Positions 1-6,535 of a stretch of DNA of 17,320 bases are shown in pieces. The position numbers and the translations under genes were made by a program. The DNA comes from CAZXVW01 sp964644025 (lineage in GTDB: Bacteria; Acidobacteriota; Terriglobia; Bryobacterales; Bryobacteraceae). The notes under the pieces were generated by a model that saw only the letters and a program-made list of their open reading frames with translations, had not been told where the DNA came from and did no database searches. Location of the stretch: assembly GCA_964644025.1 (NCBI GenBank), contig CAZXVW010000082.1, positions 1-17,320 on the forward strand. Reading direction: 5' to 3'. The number at the start of each line of letters is the position of its first letter. The stretch's first letter is position 1.

Positions 1-490
1 ATTCCCTGGCCGACAATAAAACCTCTTTGCCGCGCACCTGGACCGTCCGTCCGGCCGGATCAATCACCACCTCTCCGAAACGGATCACCGGGGTGGTGCG
101 GCGCGTGGCCCGCCACCGGCGCAGCATGGTTTCCACCCGCGCCAGCAGCTCCGGCAGCTCGAAGGGCTTGGTCACGTAATCGTCGGCGCCCAGGTGAAGG
201 CCGCTGACCTTGTCGTTGAGCGTGCTCAGCGCCGACAGGATCAGCACCGGCACCGTTTCGGCGCGCTCCCGCAGTTCCATCAGAATATCGAGACCGCTCG
301 AGCCCGGGAGCATGATGTCGAGGACGATCAGGTCGGGATGGCATTCGAACGCCTTCCGCATTCCCTGCGTCCCGTCGGGCGCCGTAACTACGTTGTAGCC
401 GTTGAGCTGGAAATTCGTCGCCAGCCCTTCGCGCAACGCGGTGTCATCCTCGATCACCAGAATCGTTTCTCGCGACTCCTTCACCCTCAT
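1..490 (-). CDS. OmpR/PhoB-type response regulator (3' end cut by window edge)
   Basis: This is the N-terminal 163 residues of a two-component response regulator; the rest lies beyond base 1. The receiver domain is complete: acidic residues in LVIEDD (about residues 11-16), the phospho-acceptor Asp58 in LIVLDIMLPG, Ser86 in LILSAL and Lys108 in the YVTKPF motif. After residue 120 a basic linker leads into the start of a winged-helix effector domain (VIRFGEVVIDPAGRTV), typical of the OmpR/PhoB class. The ATG at 490 overlaps the end of the histidine kinase gene by 47 bases, so the two are surely translated from one message. The kinase is the expected phosphodonor. The target genes cannot be told from the sequence. 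Confidence 0.9.
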   Translation of the reverse strand, partial: MRVKESRETILVIEDDTALREGLATNFQLNGYNVVTAPDGTQGMRKAFECHPDLIVLDIMLPGSSGLDILMELRERAETVPVLILSALSTLNDKVSGLHLGADDYVTKPFELPELLARVETMLRRWRATRRTTPVIRFGEVVIDPAGRTVQVRGKEVLLSARE

Positions 491-1463
491 CCTTCTGACT
501 CGCTGTCCCAGGTGGCGACTGCTGGCAATTGGGAAGTTTGACGAGAAAGGAACTTCCCCGTCCCACCTGGGAATCGACGCTGATTTCCCCCGAATGCGCC
601 AATGTGAGGTACTTGACGATCGCCAGGCCCAGACCCGTGCCCGAGGACCGGCTGCTGAGATTCTCGTCCGACCGGTAGAAAGGTTCGAATATGCGCTTTA
701 CTTCCCCGCGCGGAATGCCCACCCCGTTGTCGGTGACCTTGATCTCGGTCAAACCGTCAGTGTCGCACGTCCGGATGGCGATCTTTTTCTCCTCTTTGGT
801 GTATTTATAAGCGTTGATCAGCAAGTTCAGCACCAGCGTGCTGATGGCATTGCTGTCGTGCCTGACCGGCGCGGTGCTTTCCAGCGTGGCCGTGAAATCC
901 AGGCGCTGGGGGTCCACCATCATCTGGAAACGCTCGATGGCGTCCTCCACCGCCGCCCGCAGCGGCGCGGTGTGCATCTCCAGCAGGTCGCGGTCCATGG
1001 CGACGGCACGCCAGGTCAGCACCCGGTCTCCCATCGCTTCCAGCCACTTGGCTTCCCGGATGATCGTCTCCAGGAATTGTTTCGTGCGTTCGGGATCGCC
1101 TTTCAGCCGGTTCATCAGCAGCGTTTGCGCGTACATCTGAATCACGGTCAGCGGGGTGCGGAATTCGTGGCTGACGTTAGCCAGCAGGTCGGCTTGTTCG
1201 CGCACTGTTCGCGCGCGCCGGCCGAGAAGGACCGTCACGGCGATGACCCCGCCCAGCGCTGCGGCGGTAAATGAAATCACCAGTACCGCCACCACCAGCG
1301 GATCGGACCGGCGTCCCAGCACCAGGCTGATGATCCCCACCGCGGTGGACAGCAACACCGGCAGCAGCACTCCCACCGTGAGCAGGACTAGAATTCCGCG
1401 CAGGCTCTGCCGGCGGCGCATCCGCTCGATCGCGGCGGCCGCCCTGGCCTCCATGGAGTACAT
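444..1463 (-). CDS. Membrane sensor histidine kinase
   Basis: 339-residue HisKA/HATPase kinase. Two hydrophobic stretches (about residues 22-50 and 55-80), with a short loop between them, anchor it in the inner membrane and leave almost no periplasmic sensor domain. It therefore probably senses a membrane or cytoplasmic cue. The H-box is NVSHEFRTPL with His99 as the phosphorylated residue. The ATP-binding domain shows an N-box (LVLNLLINAYKYT, about 210-222), DNGVG at 245-249, the F-box IFEPFYR and GTGLGL at 275-280. The ATG at 1463 is preceded by GGAGG at a good distance. It lies 27 bases after the radical SAM gene and overlaps the response regulator gene, so the three are probably co-transcribed. 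Confidence 0.93.
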   Translation of the reverse strand: MYSMEARAAAAIERMRRRQSLRGILVLLTVGVLLPVLLSTAVGIISLVLGRRSDPLVVAVLVISFTAAALGGVIAVTVLLGRRARTVREQADLLANVSHEFRTPLTVIQMYAQTLLMNRLKGDPERTKQFLETIIREAKWLEAMGDRVLTWRAVAMDRDLLEMHTAPLRAAVEDAIERFQMMVDPQRLDFTATLESTAPVRHDSNAISTLVLNLLINAYKYTKEEKKIAIRTCDTDGLTEIKVTDNGVGIPRGEVKRIFEPFYRSDENLSSRSSGTGLGLAIVKYLTLAHSGEISVDSQVGRGSSFLVKLPNCQQSPPGTASQKDEGEGVARNDSGDRG

Positions 1464-1490
1464 CGCGCCTCCGGCTTTTACAATCTTAGC

Positions 1491-2912
1491 TCAAGCGCCG
1501 GCGCGACTCATGGTTTCCAGGTTGATGGCTTGGGGGCGCCCATCGGCGGGAAGCTGCTGCCGGTTAGCCTTGGCGAGCCAGCGGAGCTGCGAGCGTGCAT
1601 ACATGGTGATCAGGAACCGCCGGAGCTTCCCCCGCGCCAGCAATCCCAGCGCCCGGCGGGCGGAATACACCCGTGACATGGCCTGGGTCGACTCCCGTGC
1701 CAGGTCTCCCGGCGTCATCCTGGCCGGCTGGAACACGGTGTGATGACCATCGAACTGCGACCAGTCCTTCGTCAACAGCCGGCCGCCCTGCTCCATCTGG
1801 TCGAAGAAAAGCGTTCCCGGAAACGGGGTCAGGATCGAAATCTGGATGGAGTCGATGTCTTCATCGATGGCGAACTGCGCCGTGGCCCGGATCGTGTCCG
1901 CATCTTCGGAGTCGGCGCCGGCCACGAACATCCCGTGGACCCACATCCCGTACCGGTGGAACCTTTCAATGGCCTGCCGGATGTCATCCACACTCTGGCG
2001 CTTGTGATACAGCGTCAGGGCCTCTGCCTGAATGGACTCGAAGCCGACGAACACCGTCCGGCAGCCCGCCCGCTGCATCAGTGCCAGCAGTTCCAGATCC
2101 CGCGCTGCCCGCACGGAGACTTGGGCGTCCCAGGTCGGCAAGAAGCTGCCTTTGCTCAGCAGGTAATCGAGCAGCCGTTTTGCCCTGGCTGGCGACGCGC
2201 AGAAATTGTCATCGTAGAAGAAAACGGTCTTTCCTTGCCCTCGGCGCTGCTCCAGCTCTTCGGCCACTCGCTCGGGACTTGCGAAGCGCATCTTGTGGCC
2301 GGACATCGCCACCACCGAACAGAAGCTGCACCGGTGAGGGCATCCTCGGGATGTCTGCACCGGGATCACGCCCTGGTGGCAGTAACTGCGGCAACGCCCC
2401 TCCACCAGGTTCACATCGGGGATCGGCAGATCGTCCATCTGTACCGCGCCATCCCCGAGCGGATTATGAACACTCTGCCCGTTCTCCTGATAGCTCAAGC
2501 CGGGCACCGCGCGCGGGCTGACCGTGCCCTCGACCATATCAAGAAAGCGGTCAAATGTCGTCTCCGCCTCGCCCCGCAGCACCCAGTCGGCGTGGCGCAA
2601 CCCCTCTTCCGGCAGGAAGGTGACGTGCGAGCCCCCCAGTACGACGCGCGTGCCTGCCTCTCGCAGCCGGTCCGCCAGGCGGTAGGCTCCTGGCGCTGTC
2701 GATGTGGTGGTGGAGATGCAAACCAGCTCCGCCCCAGCCAGCTCCTCCGCCTTCACCGGGGTCACTTGCTCGAACAATATACGGGTCTGGATTCCTCGCA
2801 TGCTTGCCATGGTGCCGAGAATCGGCAGCCCGAGCCGGGGCACGTAGCTGCGGGAAAAAACGTGCCGCCCGGGAGGTTTCGGCTCCACCATCACGATGTT
2901 TCGAAGTTTCAT
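1491..2912 (-). CDS. B12-binding-domain radical SAM protein
   Basis: 473 residues. The N-terminal 130 residues look like the cobalamin-binding fold found in many radical SAM enzymes (VVLGGSHVTFLPEEGL, then VLRGEAE), without the classic DxHxxG motif. The radical SAM core follows, with the cluster ligands C191, C195 and C198 in GCPHRCSFC, and then a typical TIM-barrel sequence (FFYDDNF, VFVGFESIQAE, GMWVHGMFVAGAD). Family members modify lipids, tetrapyrroles, antibiotics and other carbon skeletons; the substrate here is unknown. The ATG at 2912 has a GGAGAG site and directly follows the stop of a possible small ORF. It is followed by the kinase/regulator pair, so it may be part of the response pathway or merely co-transcribed. 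Confidence 0.88.
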   Translation of the reverse strand: MKLRNIVMVEPKPPGRHVFSRSYVPRLGLPILGTMASMRGIQTRILFEQVTPVKAEELAGAELVCISTTTSTAPGAYRLADRLREAGTRVVLGGSHVTFLPEEGLRHADWVLRGEAETTFDRFLDMVEGTVSPRAVPGLSYQENGQSVHNPLGDGAVQMDDLPIPDVNLVEGRCRSYCHQGVIPVQTSRGCPHRCSFCSVVAMSGHKMRFASPERVAEELEQRRGQGKTVFFYDDNFCASPARAKRLLDYLLSKGSFLPTWDAQVSVRAARDLELLALMQRAGCRTVFVGFESIQAEALTLYHKRQSVDDIRQAIERFHRYGMWVHGMFVAGADSEDADTIRATAQFAIDEDIDSIQISILTPFPGTLFFDQMEQGGRLLTKDWSQFDGHHTVFQPARMTPGDLARESTQAMSRVYSARRALGLLARGKLRRFLITMYARSQLRWLAKANRQQLPADGRPQAINLETMSRAGA

Positions 2913-3011
2913 TCACTCTCCTTTCGCCTGGATGTCGCGCCGCCGGCGCGCCAGCGCCCGACGGATCGGGCCGCGCCGGCAGGCGAATTCTTCCTTGCTG
3001 TTTTCCAGCAT
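2913..3011 (-). CDS. Possible 32-residue leader ORF abutting the radical SAM gene
   Basis: An ATG at 3011 opens a 33-codon frame whose TGA touches the ATG of the radical SAM gene (TGAATG), so the Shine-Dalgarno site of the next gene lies inside its last codons. About 80% of its codons end in G or C, like the real genes here. The predicted peptide begins MLENSKEEFACRRG and is arginine-rich in its second half. An in-frame stop lies 12 bases upstream of the ATG, and I see no good Shine-Dalgarno sequence. This could be a translationally coupled small protein, a leader peptide, or chance in GC-rich DNA. Confidence 0.33.
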   Translation of the reverse strand: MLENSKEEFACRRGPIRRALARRRRDIQAKGE

Positions 3012-3131
3012 GACGCGTAAGTGTCACAAATATGTCATGGCGCCGCCGGCCAGAGGCGGGCTCGTTTCTCCACAACCACGTCGTCTGCGGGAATCTTCTC
3101 CGCTGTCATCGCGATGCCGCGCCGCGAGAAC

Positions 3132-3150
3132 TAGATGTAGGTTGCATCTA
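3132..3150. promoter_or_regulatory. 19-bp dyad, candidate PadR operator (copy 1)
   Basis: TAGATGTAGGTTGCATCTA. The outer six bases of each side pair as TAGATG/CATCTA. It lies 56 bases before the padR start and overlaps the -35 box. It agrees at 13 of 19 positions with the dyad at 6916-6934 before the NifX-like gene, including both outer arms. PadR proteins commonly bind dyads containing ATGT/ACAT, so autoregulation is the simplest reading (inference). Confidence 0.7.
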
Positions 3151-3170
3151 TTTTATTCATGGAGTATCCT
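3142..3170 (+). promoter_or_regulatory. Predicted sigma-70 promoter of padR
   Basis: TTGCAT at 3142-3147, a 17-base spacer and TATCCT at 3165-3170. This would start transcription near 3177 and give a leader of about 29 bases before the padR ATG. The -35 box lies inside the dyad at 3132-3150, so a protein bound there should block the polymerase. Confidence 0.55.
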
Positions 3171-3205
3171 GATTACAGGGCGGCGAGCACCGCCCGGGAG
3201 AGAGA

Positions 3206-3637
3206 ATGGGACGCGGGTTCTGTCGTCGGCATGGCCGGGATCACCCTTGCACTTGCGCCATGGGGAACGTCTACCGGTTCGTCGAACCCGTGGTGTTGTT
3301 GCTGCTGAAGAAGAAAGGCCATTCCTACGGCTATGATCTGGCCGGCGAGGTAGAGCGGTACGCTCTCACCGATGCCGAGATCGACCGCGGCGCCCTGTAC
3401 CGCACGCTCCGGCAGTTGGAGCAGAACGGTCACGTCGTATCGCAATGGAACGTCCAGAAAAGCGGCCCGGCGCGGCGGGTCTATTCGCTCACCGAGGAAG
3501 GCGACCGTCACCTGGCCGAGTGGGCCGAGGTTCTCGGCAACCTGTCCTCCTCAATGGCGCGCTTCGTCGAGTTGGTTCGCTCGGCGGGGGATACTGAGCC
3601 CGCCCGGCGCCGGCGCCCGGCCCGGACCCGGCCGTAG
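3206..3637 (+). CDS. PadR-family transcriptional regulator with N-terminal Cys/His motif
   Basis: 143 residues. A PadR winged-helix domain spans about residues 22-105: VLLLLKKKGHSYGYDLAGEV, then GALYRTLRQLEQNGHV and the wing plus ARRVYSLTEEGDRHL. A short helical tail and an Arg/Pro-rich end follow. The first 19 residues are unusual, holding C6, H9, H13, C15 and C17 (motif CRRHGRDHPCTC), a possible metal or cluster site. The ATG at 3206 has a GGGAG site five bases upstream and so includes this motif; the later ATG at 3260 has no such site. It faces the tail of the ORP-like operon. A dyad shared between its own promoter and that operon's promoter suggests that it represses both. Confidence 0.9.
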   Translation: MGRGFCRRHGRDHPCTCAMGNVYRFVEPVVLLLLKKKGHSYGYDLAGEVERYALTDAEIDRGALYRTLRQLEQNGHVVSQWNVQKSGPARRVYSLTEEGDRHLAEWAEVLGNLSSSMARFVELVRSAGDTEPARRRRPARTRP

Positions 3638-3709
3638 CCGCGGCTCACCCCAGCCCCGGCCAGCCGGTCATCGGACTTCGCAGTCCCGCCGCGCGGAACG
3701 TTTCCTCAC

Positions 3710-4048
3710 TCAGTGATCGCACACGTTGGATCCGGCAGCCAGCTTGCCTTCCAGGTAGTCGCGCACGATGGCTTCGGGAGTGCCGGCTTCGACGCCGATG
3801 ATCACCTGAACCGAAGCCTGGTTGAACAGATCCAAGGCCCGGCTTCCCATGCCACCGGTGATTACGAGGTTGACGCCTTGTTCGTGCAGCCAGCGAGGCA
3901 GTAGTCCCGGCATATGATCTGGCGCCGGTAACTCCTCCGACTTCAAGATCTCTTTGTCGGTTTCATCAACATCGAAAATCGCAAAAGAGCTGGCATGACC
4001 GAAATGGGCTGAAAGTTGCCCGTCCACTACGGGGATCGCAATCCGCAT
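3710..4048 (-). CDS. NifX/NifB-family Fe-Mo cluster-binding protein (second ORP-like protein)
   Basis: 112 residues of the dinitrogenase iron-molybdenum cofactor (NifX/NifB/NafY C-terminal) fold. Seen are the start MRIAIPVVDGQLSAHFGHASSF with the typical HFGH pair, a central LVITGGMGSRALDLF and VIIGVEAGTPEAIVRDYLEG, ending in NVCDH. Family members hold Fe, Mo or mixed-metal sulfide clusters without being nitrogenase themselves. The ATG at 4048 is chosen because GGAGAG lies about seven bases before it. An ATG 15 bases upstream is possible, and longer extensions run into the ATPase gene. Last gene of the minus-strand operon, 22 bases after the second MinD-type ATPase. No nif structural genes are in view. 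Confidence 0.87.
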   Translation of the reverse strand: MRIAIPVVDGQLSAHFGHASSFAIFDVDETDKEILKSEELPAPDHMPGLLPRWLHEQGVNLVITGGMGSRALDLFNQASVQVIIGVEAGTPEAIVRDYLEGKLAAGSNVCDH

Positions 4049-4070
4049 ACTTGTTCTCTCCATGTTGTTT

Positions 4071-4985
4071 TCATAAACCGATGGCAAACGGCGTACGCCG
4101 TTGCTCCACGCTTTGGATAATCTTTTGCCAAATCTGCCGGACGGCGCGGACCACTTGTTCGCTGCCCGCCTCCAGCAGGGTCCGCCCCTCCACCTGTGCC
4201 CGCGTGACCGAGGGGTCATAGGGAACCCGGCCCAGCACATCGAACTCGCCTGCGGCGGCGAACTTTTCGATCCGCGCGGCCGCCGCGGGGTTCAGATCCG
4301 CCTTGTTCACCACTACCCCGGCGCGGATTCCGAAATGGCGGATCAGGCTGCTCACCCGCTTCAGATCCTCGATCCCCGACACGGTCGGTTCGGAAACGGT
4401 CACCGCGTAATCGGCGCCGGTCAGGGCCGCGATTACCGGGCACCCCACGCCTGGGGGGCCGTCCACCAGAATCAGGCCGGCGCCCGTTTTCTTCGCCGTC
4501 ACCCGGGCCTCCTGGCGCACCAGCGAGACCAGCTTGCCGGAGTTTTCCTGGCCGGGAAACAACTCGGCGTGGATCATCGGGCCGAAGCGTGTCTCGGAGC
4601 GAAACCATTGGCCGCAGGTTTCCTCTTCCAGGCGGATTGCTTTCTCGGGGCACACCCGGACACAGACGCCGCAGCCTTCGCACAGGATCGGGTCAATCCG
4701 GTACGACGGCGCATCCTCGGCGCCTCCCGGGGGGAAGATCGCCCCGAAGCGGCACTCGGCTTCACACAGGCCGCAGTTGGTGCAAAGCTCCGGGTCAAGC
4801 TTGGCCGTGGAGCCGCTGGCGAAGTCATGGGATTCGCGCACCGTCGGCCCCAGGATCAGGTGGAGATTGGCAGCGTCCACGTCACCGTCGGCGATGACGG
4901 CCGTGCGGGTCAAGGCAGCGAAGGCCGCGGTGATGCTCGTCTTCCCGGTGCCCCCTTTCCCGCTGACGACGACCAGTTCTTTCAC
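4071..4985 (-). CDS. MinD-superfamily ATPase with inserted two-cluster ferredoxin domain (second of a pair)
   Basis: 304 residues, COG1149 type. It has a deviant Walker A GKGGTGKT (residues 9-16) with the MinD signature lysine, and the DGPPG switch at 175-179. Between them is an inserted ferredoxin module with ligands C68, C71, C74, C78 and C102, C105, C108, C112 for two [4Fe-4S] clusters. These proteins are thought to couple ATP hydrolysis to cluster handling or electron transfer; in Desulfovibrio two such ATPases belong to the ORP complex. It starts with GTG at 4985 after an AGGAGG-like site and overlaps the preceding paralogue by four bases (GTGA), indicating translational coupling and perhaps a heterodimer. 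Confidence 0.92.
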   Translation of the reverse strand: MKELVVVSGKGGTGKTSITAAFAALTRTAVIADGDVDAANLHLILGPTVRESHDFASGSTAKLDPELCTNCGLCEAECRFGAIFPPGGAEDAPSYRIDPILCEGCGVCVRVCPEKAIRLEEETCGQWFRSETRFGPMIHAELFPGQENSGKLVSLVRQEARVTAKKTGAGLILVDGPPGVGCPVIAALTGADYAVTVSEPTVSGIEDLKRVSSLIRHFGIRAGVVVNKADLNPAAAARIEKFAAAGEFDVLGRVPYDPSVTRAQVEGRTLLEAGSEQVVRAVRQIWQKIIQSVEQRRTPFAIGL

Positions 4986-5830
4986 GCGGCCACCTCCTGG
5001 AGCAGGCGTCCGGCGATCGCCTCGATCCGTTCGCGGAATTCGGGAAGCACCTCCGAGGCCAGTTCTCCGCGGGAGTATGCCTCGGCCACCTGGCGCTCAT
5101 CGGGAATCCGGCCCCAGATGGGCACTTCCTCCCGCCGGCAGTACTCCTCCACCCGGTTGTCCCCGATGCCGGCCCGGTTCACCACCACGCCCATCGGGAT
5201 GCCGAGCTTGCGCATCGTCTCTACTGCGACCCGCAGATCATGCAAGCCGAACGGGGTCGGCTCGGTCACCAACACGACGACGTCCACCCCGTAAACACTG
5301 GTGACCACCGGGCACGAGGTTCCAGGCGGGGCATCCAGGATGGTGATCTCGGCTTTCCGGGCCCGCTCGCGCAGCTCCCGGATGAGCCGGACCGTGGCTG
5401 TTTCCCCGATGCGGAGACGTCCCGCGGCGAATGCCACGCTGCCGGCCTCGCCCAGTTCGACCACGCCGATGGGTTGTTGCCGTTCCGATATCGCGTCGCG
5501 GGGACACACCATCAGGCAGCCGCCGCAGCCATGGCACAGCTCGGGAAACACGATCACGCGCTCCTTCAGCACCGCGATGGCGTTGTACTGGCAGAAACCG
5601 CTGCACTCGCCGCAGAAATCGCACCGGGATTCGTCCACCTTTGGCACCGGGCGGTAAACGGGAATGCGCTGGTCGATCCGCGGCTGCAAGAACAGCCCGC
5701 CGTTCGGGGCTTCCACGTCGCAATCGACGTAGCTGACCGCGTGGCTGGCGCTCAGAACCCGCGCCAGGTTCGTGCTCAGTGTTGTCTTCCCCGTGCCGCC
5801 TTTACCGCTGGCAATCGCAATTTCGAGCAC
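4982..5830 (-). CDS. MinD-superfamily ATPase with inserted two-cluster ferredoxin domain (first of a pair)
   Basis: 282 residues, paralogous to the next gene. Walker A GKGGTGKT (9-16), DCDVEAPN after strand 2, [4Fe-4S] ligands C70, C73, C76, C80 and C99, C102, C105, C109, and the switch motif DAPPG at 166-170. I chose the GTG at 5830 because AAGGAG lies six bases before it and the protein then begins directly at the first strand (LEIAIASGKGG). A longer frame to 5890 runs into the intergenic hairpin and has no such site. The 170-base gap before it holds a large stem-loop that may set its level relative to the upstream genes. Confidence 0.92.
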   Translation of the reverse strand: MLEIAIASGKGGTGKTTLSTNLARVLSASHAVSYVDCDVEAPNGGLFLQPRIDQRIPVYRPVPKVDESRCDFCGECSGFCQYNAIAVLKERVIVFPELCHGCGGCLMVCPRDAISERQQPIGVVELGEAGSVAFAAGRLRIGETATVRLIRELRERARKAEITILDAPPGTSCPVVTSVYGVDVVVLVTEPTPFGLHDLRVAVETMRKLGIPMGVVVNRAGIGDNRVEEYCRREEVPIWGRIPDERQVAEAYSRGELASEVLPEFRERIEAIAGRLLQEVAA

Positions 5831-5883
5831 ACCTGTCTCCTTGCTGGGCTGAGTCCCGCTCCATCTGGTTTTCTGTGTTGAAC

Positions 5884-5961
5884 GGGCCACCCGGCGGCGA
5901 CGAGAGTTCGCCGGTGACGGGGGGACTCACCGGTGAACTGTTGATCACCACCGGGCGGCCC
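5884..5961 (-). other. Large compound stem-loop between the DUF5320 and ATPase genes
   Basis: An inner 13-bp stem joins 5905-5917 (AGTTCGCCGGTGA) to 5927-5939 (TCACCGGTGAACT) around a 9-base loop, with one imperfect pair. An outer 14-bp stem joins 5884-5897 (GGGCCACCCGGCGG) to 5948-5961 (CCACCGGGCGGCCC). Both outer mismatches become G-U pairs when read as the minus-strand transcript, which is the operon's sense RNA. No U-tract follows, so a simple terminator is unlikely. mRNA processing, stability or attenuation are possible roles. Confidence 0.6.
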
Positions 5962-5984
5962 GAGCTTTTGGGAACCGGCGGCAA

Positions 5985-5999
5985 GGGGTGACTGACCCC
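5985..5999 (-). other. Small stem-loop just after the DUF5320 stop
   Basis: GGGGT and ACCCC arms around a 5-base loop, beginning directly after the stop codon on the minus strand. No run of T follows, so termination here would be weak at best. Confidence 0.3.
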
Positions 6000-6000
6000 G

Positions 6001-6393
6001 TCAACTTCCCTTGCCGGCCAGTTCATCAAGCCGCTTCCGGATTCCGTCGAGCTGGCTCTCCAGCACGCTGACTTGCTGCTCCAGAACCTTTTTTTCAGCC
6101 GTAGGTGAGGCAGCAGCAGCAGGGTTCAACGGGGCGGTGGCAGCGGGTGCCGCCGGTGCCCCGTACCAGTTACCCGGCCAGAACCAGCCACCCCAGCCTC
6201 GGCCGGCGCCGAAACCCCGGCCCCAACCGCCGCCTCGGCCCCAACCGCCGCCTCGGCCCCAACCACCGCCATACAGCGGCGAGCCGAAACCCCGGTTCAA
6301 GTAACCCGGCACGGCGAAACCCGAGCAATAACCCGCGCCTCTTCCGGTTCGCGGACCGAGTCCGGCCGGCCCGGTTCTATCTCCTAGTGGCAT
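6001..6393 (-). CDS. DUF5320-type Gly/Trp-rich protein with C-terminal coiled coil
   Basis: 130 residues. The start MPLGDRTGPAGLGPRTGRGAGYCSG matches what I know of the DUF5320 family, which often sits beside NifX/ORP and Mrp genes. A low-complexity middle (about residues 35-75) follows, with six-residue repeats GWGRGG and Trp-rich WFWPGNW, then an Ala/Pro linker. The end is a charged heptad-like helix (EKKVLEQQVSVLESQLDGIRKRLDELAG) that probably forms a coiled coil. C23 is the only cysteine. The function of the family is unknown; a structural or docking part of the ORP-like complex is a fair guess. ATG at 6393, preceded by GGAG. Confidence 0.8.
   Translation of the reverse strand: MPLGDRTGPAGLGPRTGRGAGYCSGFAVPGYLNRGFGSPLYGGGWGRGGGWGRGGGWGRGFGAGRGWGGWFWPGNWYGAPAAPAATAPLNPAAAASPTAEKKVLEQQVSVLESQLDGIRKRLDELAGKGS
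6221..6274. repeat. 18-bp tandem repeat, about 2.7 copies, inside the DUF5320 gene
   Basis: Two identical 18-base units (CCCCAACCGCCGCCTCGG at 6221-6238 and 6239-6256) and a diverged third. They encode the GWGRGG repeats. The identity of the units at DNA level suggests recent slippage or a variable copy number. Confidence 0.75.
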
Positions 6394-6441
6394 AATTCTT
6401 TCACTCCTTTCCTGGGACCAGTCACGTTGCTGTTCCCGCTC

Positions 6442-6474
6442 GCACGGCCTGATCTCTCACTCTGCAGGCCGTGT
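6442..6474 (-). other. Stem-loop in the gap between the NifX-like and DUF5320 genes
   Basis: Perfect 9-bp arms CACGGCCTG (6443-6451) and CAGGCCGTG (6465-6473), extendable by one G-U pair, with a 13-base loop. There is no U-tract on either strand. It lies within a 142-base intercistronic gap of the minus-strand operon and may be a processing or stability element. Confidence 0.5.
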
Positions 6475-6535
6475 CAAACCCAGTGCCAGATCCTTGTCCC
6501 GCTGCAAGCCGCGGGCGCCGCAGGAGCAGCTCACA

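Noticed and set aside
402..1274. Long plus-strand open frame opposite the histidine kinase
   Set aside because: It is the antisense shadow of a gene with all kinase motifs; its own translation has no recognisable domain and reflects high GC.
4049..4240. Longer version of the second NifX-like gene starting at 4240
   Set aside because: The extra residues overlap the ATPase gene and look like shadow sequence; the ATG at 4048 has a Shine-Dalgarno site and begins at the conserved first strand.
6221..6274. CRISPR-like repeat
   Set aside because: The units are contiguous, without spacers, and lie in frame inside a coding region.
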